A DNA stretch of 64,000 nucleotides from Lepeophtheirus salmonis. Taxonomy: Eukaryota; Arthropoda; Copepoda; Siphonostomatoida; Caligidae. Below are positions 59,430-64,000 of the stretch, one piece after another. The translations under genes were made by a program, and so were the position numbers. The number at the start of each line of letters is the position of its first letter. Within the stretch, counting starts at the first letter, position 1. Below the pieces are notes generated by a model. It ran no database searches, was not told where the DNA came from, and saw only the letters and a program-made list of their open reading frames with translations. The stretch lies in NCBI RefSeq assembly GCF_016086655.4, contig NC_052137.2, forward strand, positions 34,182,007 through 34,246,006. Direction: 5' to 3'.

Positions 59430-61210
59430 TTATAAATAACGACATAATATATTTATGGTGTGCGTGTCAGAATGAAACAATGTTCTTTATTGTAGATGCA
59501 TAGGAATATGTATTGAAATGTAGGCTTCAGCATGGTTTGATGATATGACTTTTATCAAATTATCCTATGCTTATTTGCAGACACGAGTATATCCCAAATA
59601 TGTACGTCAAGAGAGAAAAAAAGAGTCTCTATACATGGATAGCAATATCTACACACAAAACATGAAGAAACAACAAATAGGTAGTAATTACTTAACAATT
59701 ACTCTCATTATTTTGAATTTGCGGGAATATTACAATTTGATAATTGCTATTTTAAATCAAAGGCCTTTGTATGTATTCTAAATATATAATATGTTCCATG
59801 CCTGAGAATGCCAAATCAATGTAGTTTCCTTCTTTGCCTTAGAAGGAAACAAAATGGAGACACGTATTTGAACTTTTTCAGGGAAAATGAATTAGAACAA
59901 GGTTCTACGTACTTACTCTAATTATATGTATAGACTAATAAAAAGTCATCTATACACCCTTTGACCCTCATGATAAAGGATGAGTTTGGTTAATCTTTAT
60001 TGCATGTTTGTTGGTTGGTTTTCCATTAAGGTAGCCCAGAACAAGGAATAATCTTGGTATGTACTTACACATGCAAATACATACGGCATATGGATGTTTC
60101 CATACTATAAAACTTCTTGAATTGAAATTTGTGGTACTTGTAACGTGAAATTTTACTCCAAATGAATGATAATTAGGGTTGAGATTTAGTCCAAGGCTGA
60201 ATGTTAATTATAGTTCTGTCTTTCATGATTTTTTCCAGACCCATATTTCTGTCCAGATCGCAATCTCAGATCGTAAATCAAAATCTAGGGGCCTCTTTTC
60301 TCCACTATCTTGAGTGTTACTTCATATGATTGTTATGTCCCGAGTTTCACAATTTTGAAACACACAAGTCGTCATGAACCATTCATCTTTAGAGGCGGTT
60401 TAAACTGAGTTTTAAATGAACCCGATCGATACCGTTTTTCTTTGAAACGGATTCGGAACGAACTTCTTTAAAGTTCCAAATTAGCTCGGTCCACTAAAAA
60501 CCCTAACGGTCTCCGATCAAAACCCATCAATAATTATAATCAGATTTATTCAATTGATTAACAAAATTGTACTCCCAACCTTTTTTTCAACTTGAAAAAA
60601 ATCCTAACAACAGCTTATTCGAGTTCAACCAATCAATGTTTCAATTAAAATTAAGTGGCAAAGTAGTAAAAAATGAACGACTGACAAAATATTATAGATT
60701 TGTATATTAGTGGGTTATTTGATTTCCGATCCCGATTCTTTTTTTTATTATTTATTGTATTTAACTATTTATTACTTTTCAAAGTTATTAAAAAATATAA
60801 TAAAATATATCCGTCAAGATACAATAAACGCCCATGTGAATTTATGATTTGAGTCTTGTAATTATTTAAAATATCGTAATAAAATAATTTTTGATTTTTA
60901 ATGCTCAAAAACTGGGAAGAAACAAATTGAGCACAAACTGAACGCGACCGTATGTGTTTTAAACGCATGCGGTCGGTGCAGCAATTGTTATTTTAGGGAA
61001 TAAGTTATTGTAAATGTAATGCATGTTATCATAGGATCAAGGAAAGGTCGTCTTTGGAAAGTTTGCCGTGGGACTACTAGCCCTGACATAAATTTGACTT
61101 AGAAAAAGCACGCCGGGCAGAGGAATCTCCTTCCTTTCTTTAATTTAAAAGACGATTTATTAATTGTAATTCCTTGAAATTTATAGCAAAATTGTATTTG
61201 TTAACTTTTA
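59430..61210. other. AT-rich DNA, nothing recognised
   Basis: Short frames at 59545-59778 and minus 60968-60768 have no motif. The block 60400-60520 has ACCGTTTTTCTTTGAAACGG, a 20-bp imperfect palindrome, and other AACGG/CCGAT words that suggest a decayed MITE. Confidence 0.35.
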
Positions 61211-61214
61211 CTTA

Positions 61215-61270
61215 TAAAAAGAAAAATTGGGGGCAAGAGCCCCTCTAGTCTACCCCTGCGGATACACCTG
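61215..61270 (-). repeat. Fragment related to the 21117 MITE
   Basis: In reverse complement it reads CAGGTGTATCCGCAGGGGTA then GACTAGAGGGGC, matching the CAGGGGCGTCCGCAGG end and the inner GGACTAGAGGGGC of 21117-21506. Only one end is recognisable. Confidence 0.5.
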
Positions 61271-62480
61271 AAAGTATTCATATTACTTAAGGCATTTAGA
61301 GTGTGGTTTTTTACTTTCTACAAATTGCAGGGATATAAAAAAAATTCTTCAAACGATTACTCGCTAACATTTTTCTTCTAAATATATTTCGAGTAATTAA
61401 TTTGGGAACGACAATGTTTCATTTTCTTAAATTTTGTTTAAATTAAAAAAATATGTATGTCTTAATATCGTTAATGCATCGATTAATCAATTATTACCGT
61501 TGGGTTTTAATTGACAGGAGATCACCCAAGATAGGTTATAGTATTAAATAATTGAATATTGTAGTGAATATATATTTATGTGTTCATAAATATGATATAT
61601 ATCAGTCACGTTTCAGCAGCTCTAAAAAGATAAGTGTGGGGGGGGGGGAAGAATTATTTCCCCATACTTAAAATAAAGTTCAAAAAATCTATTGATTAGA
61701 ATCAGGGACTTTGTCCAAATTCCTAATCATGTTAAAGCGACTAATAAAAAGATAGGGATATATAATTATCCACATATTATTCGCTTATTATCTACTGGAA
61801 TGACAAAAGTTTGTAATTGGGTTGTGCAAAATATATTTTATTTTGCTATTTATTTTTCTAAACACGTGAAAATCTGTAAAATATTGAAAAAAATGATTTT
61901 TTCATATTGTTTCTTTTCAATTATTGAGTTGAATTGAGATAAAGAATTCATAAGAAATTAAGTATTTTAGATTAGAAATATATCTATCATTATTATTCAA
62001 ACAAAGTTTCTTTAATTTTTATCCTACCATAAGTATTTTAACCTAGATATGTCGGAAGAAAATAAATATACTCATTTGGTACTGTGTATTACGCGCAAAT
62101 ATTTTGATTTATTTCTGCATTTTTTTCATTCAAACTTCGTTTTTGATACCAAATAATAATATTTCATTATCAAATATAATTCTAGAGCTCATTTATGCCA
62201 AATAAGAAACATTATTAAATCTTTACACAATTTTGTACATGAAAAACCTCCTTGTAGATGTAAAAAAAATATAGAAATTTAGGGTCTATTTCACATTGAC
62301 GCCAGTTTTTAGATCAATGTTTATGATAATTTATGCATTTGAATATAATTTGGAAAGAAGAAGAATTCTTACGTCATATCTGAAATGTGGTGTGAATGCT
62401 TGTATGTCTAATAAGGGTAACTGAACCAAATAGGCCACTGGCAACCCATTAACAATTTACTACATCCTTTTTTTTTAGTA
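61271..62480. other. AT-rich DNA, nothing recognised
   Basis: A G-run of 10 lies at 61638-61647. The 81-codon plus frame (61692-61934) is Ile/Phe-rich with no motif. Confidence 0.35.
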
Positions 62481-62481
62481 C

Positions 62482-63354
62482 TGGGGTATTCCACGTTAAA
62501 TCGATCACTCGTCAGACAGCACCATCTCCGAGTTTTTTGAAATTTTGCATATAGCTTAATATGGAATAGAAAATTTAAAATCCAAAATTTTAGTCTTTTT
62601 GTACCTCTATATCAGGAGTAAGAGGCTCTTGAAGTTCCAGCATCGGGTCCAGAACCCATGTTTTTAAACAGCTATATCTCGTTTGTTTTTTAATGATATC
62701 AATCTACTGTAAACGTGATTGGACATATATTTAGACATTGATTATTCTATATCTTATACTTTTACGCAATAAAATGTCTATTTGACCTTGAGGTCACGAG
62801 GTCAAACCTTTGGCCTAAAAAATTTCAAACATGCTATACTTCAATTTTTATCAAATTTTCATTGAATGGCCATCAACATATATTTATTAATTTCAAAAAA
62901 GTTTTGAGGCTGCTTTCAAACTTGGGTCAATGCTATAAGCGAAATACTAAGAATGGGATGAACAAAACTTAGGTACAATCTTAAAAAATATAATGAATTT
63001 AGAATTGTGGCGAGACAAATTTACACTCATTTGTATATTTTATTATATGTTATATAGATTTAGTAAAATACAATGGTCTTAATTGTATAAGTGATAAGTC
63101 TATCAATCAGGAGGTAACATTTGGGATTGATTAGATCAAACGGCAATTCTGCCAAATATTCAAATATCGAGGTACTGGCCTCGAGGTTGGAACTTTAGAA
63201 GCCTCTAACTCACGATATGGATGTTAAAGAAGACTAAAGTTTTATATTTTTAAGTATTTATTCAATATTAAACCAGATGTAAAATTTCAAAAATATTTGA
63301 GATGGTGCCGTAAAAAATGCCCTTTTTTTGATCGATTTGGCGTGGAATGCCCCA
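62482..63354. mobile_element. Non-autonomous element with about 75-bp terminal inverted repeats
   Basis: The left end TGGGGTATTCCACGTTAAAT and the right end in reverse complement TGGGGCATTCCACGCCAAAT open arms that continue CGATC, then GCACCATCTC, then TTTTTGAAATTTT(G/A)CAT, over about 75 bp with a few indels. The 873-bp interior has no transposase; it includes GACCTTGAGGTCACGAGGTC at 62790 and GGTACTGGCCTCGAGG at 63171. No target duplication is evident. The superfamily cannot be assigned from the ends. Confidence 0.75.
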
Positions 63355-64000
63355 ATGGCGAAAGATACTCTTGTTAAGAATAAAAAAGAAACCATTTCAC
63401 ATGAATATTCCCACAGAGAGGTTCTTACATCTGCAATCTTTCAACCTATGGAAAAGATGATTAATCAACGACTAATTGTATATTTTCATTTGATTAAAAA
63501 TAAAACAGATGAAATGTATATAGGACAAGAATCGGTTGTTGTTCACGACCTATAATTTGATGTTACATTACGAAAAATGCTACTTTTATCAAGCATACTC
63601 AACGCTACTGAGCCTCTTATCACGGCAGCCATCCCCAAAAAGTAAACTTTGTCGTTTTTACTTCCCAACCTTTCATGTCGTACACAAAGTTGTGAGTGGT
63701 AAAAGAAGTAACGAAAGCCTCATCTAAGTTTATGAGTAAAAAAGAGGAGAAGGTTGTATCAGACATAAATTTAAATCCTTATAAACAAGGAAGCAAGTTA
63801 ACTATTCATCCGTAATTCTTTTTTGACAGATTAAAATTAAAAAATAAATGTTATGTTCAACACATCAAACCTACAAAAAAAGGGAAACTTCATACAATTT
63901 TGTATTTTTAAGAATTTGACACATAACTTTTGTAGTCCAAAATGATAATAGGATATTTTATTTGTAATAAATGTTAAAATAATATGTAACACACTTGATA
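63355..64000. other. AT-rich DNA with unsupported ORFs
   Basis: The plus frames 63328-63552 (75 codons) and 63536-63724 (63 codons) follow the TIR element. The first, read from inside the TIR, is Lys/Glu-rich (KDTLVKNKKETISHEYSHRE) and I do not recognise it. Nothing else is visible to the window end. Confidence 0.35.

Overview
This window reads as AT-rich, gene-poor intergenic or intronic DNA from an animal, most likely an arthropod. I saw no bacterial or archaeal features: no operons, Shine-Dalgarno spacing, CRISPR array or long ORFs. Codable sequence is confined to decayed transposable elements. The mix (many Tc1/mariner relics with NPLD-type, DD37D-like catalytic ends, irritans-type mariners, a PGBD4-like piggyBac, a ZBED/FAM200-like hAT, and copious short AT-rich dispersed repeats) would fit a caligid copepod such as a salmon louse, but that identification is inference and not a sequence match. 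I found no intact host protein-coding gene.

Layout: a mariner with two 5' ends in inverted orientation (1.4-2.2 kb); a Tc1/mariner relic (2.95-3.4 kb); a near full-length DD37D-like element with both terminal inverted repeats, TIRs (4.4-5.5 kb); a piggyBac transposase pseudogene (9.6-11.3 kb); a DD37D-like relic (13.98-14.55 kb); a dispersed repeat interrupted by a short hAT with an 8-bp target duplication (16.7-17.9 kb); MITEs at 18.7, 21.1 and 23.3 kb; an irritans-type mariner (21.7-22.5 kb); a 103-bp tandem duplication (24.6-24.8 kb); a TIR element flanked by a perfect 8-bp repeat that encloses the 3' end of a LINE (25.2-26.5 kb); a 1.8-kb element with TA-flanked TIRs (26.9-28.7 kb); a hAT-like MITE (29.8-30.2 kb); a long hairpin (35.7-36.2 kb); a hAT transposase pseudogene (36.4-38.0 kb); a foldback element with a 10-bp target duplication (41.2-41.9 kb); a deletion-derived Tc1/mariner with both TIRs (42.8-43.4 kb); a mariner fragment and a GTCGGAGTC-type element (48.7-50.1 kb); three DD37D-like relics (52.2, 53.0 and 56.0 kb); a second copy of the irritans-type mariner family (56.9-57.8 kb); a hAT-like element carrying a tRNA-like sequence (58.15-59.43 kb); and a long-TIR element (62.5-63.35 kb).

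None of these elements looks able to move now, since every transposase carries stops, frameshifts or deletions. The interest lies in their rearrangements, which are recorded as findings. I do not see a previously undescribed multi-gene system. Boundaries of decayed repeats are approximate and come from reading by eye.
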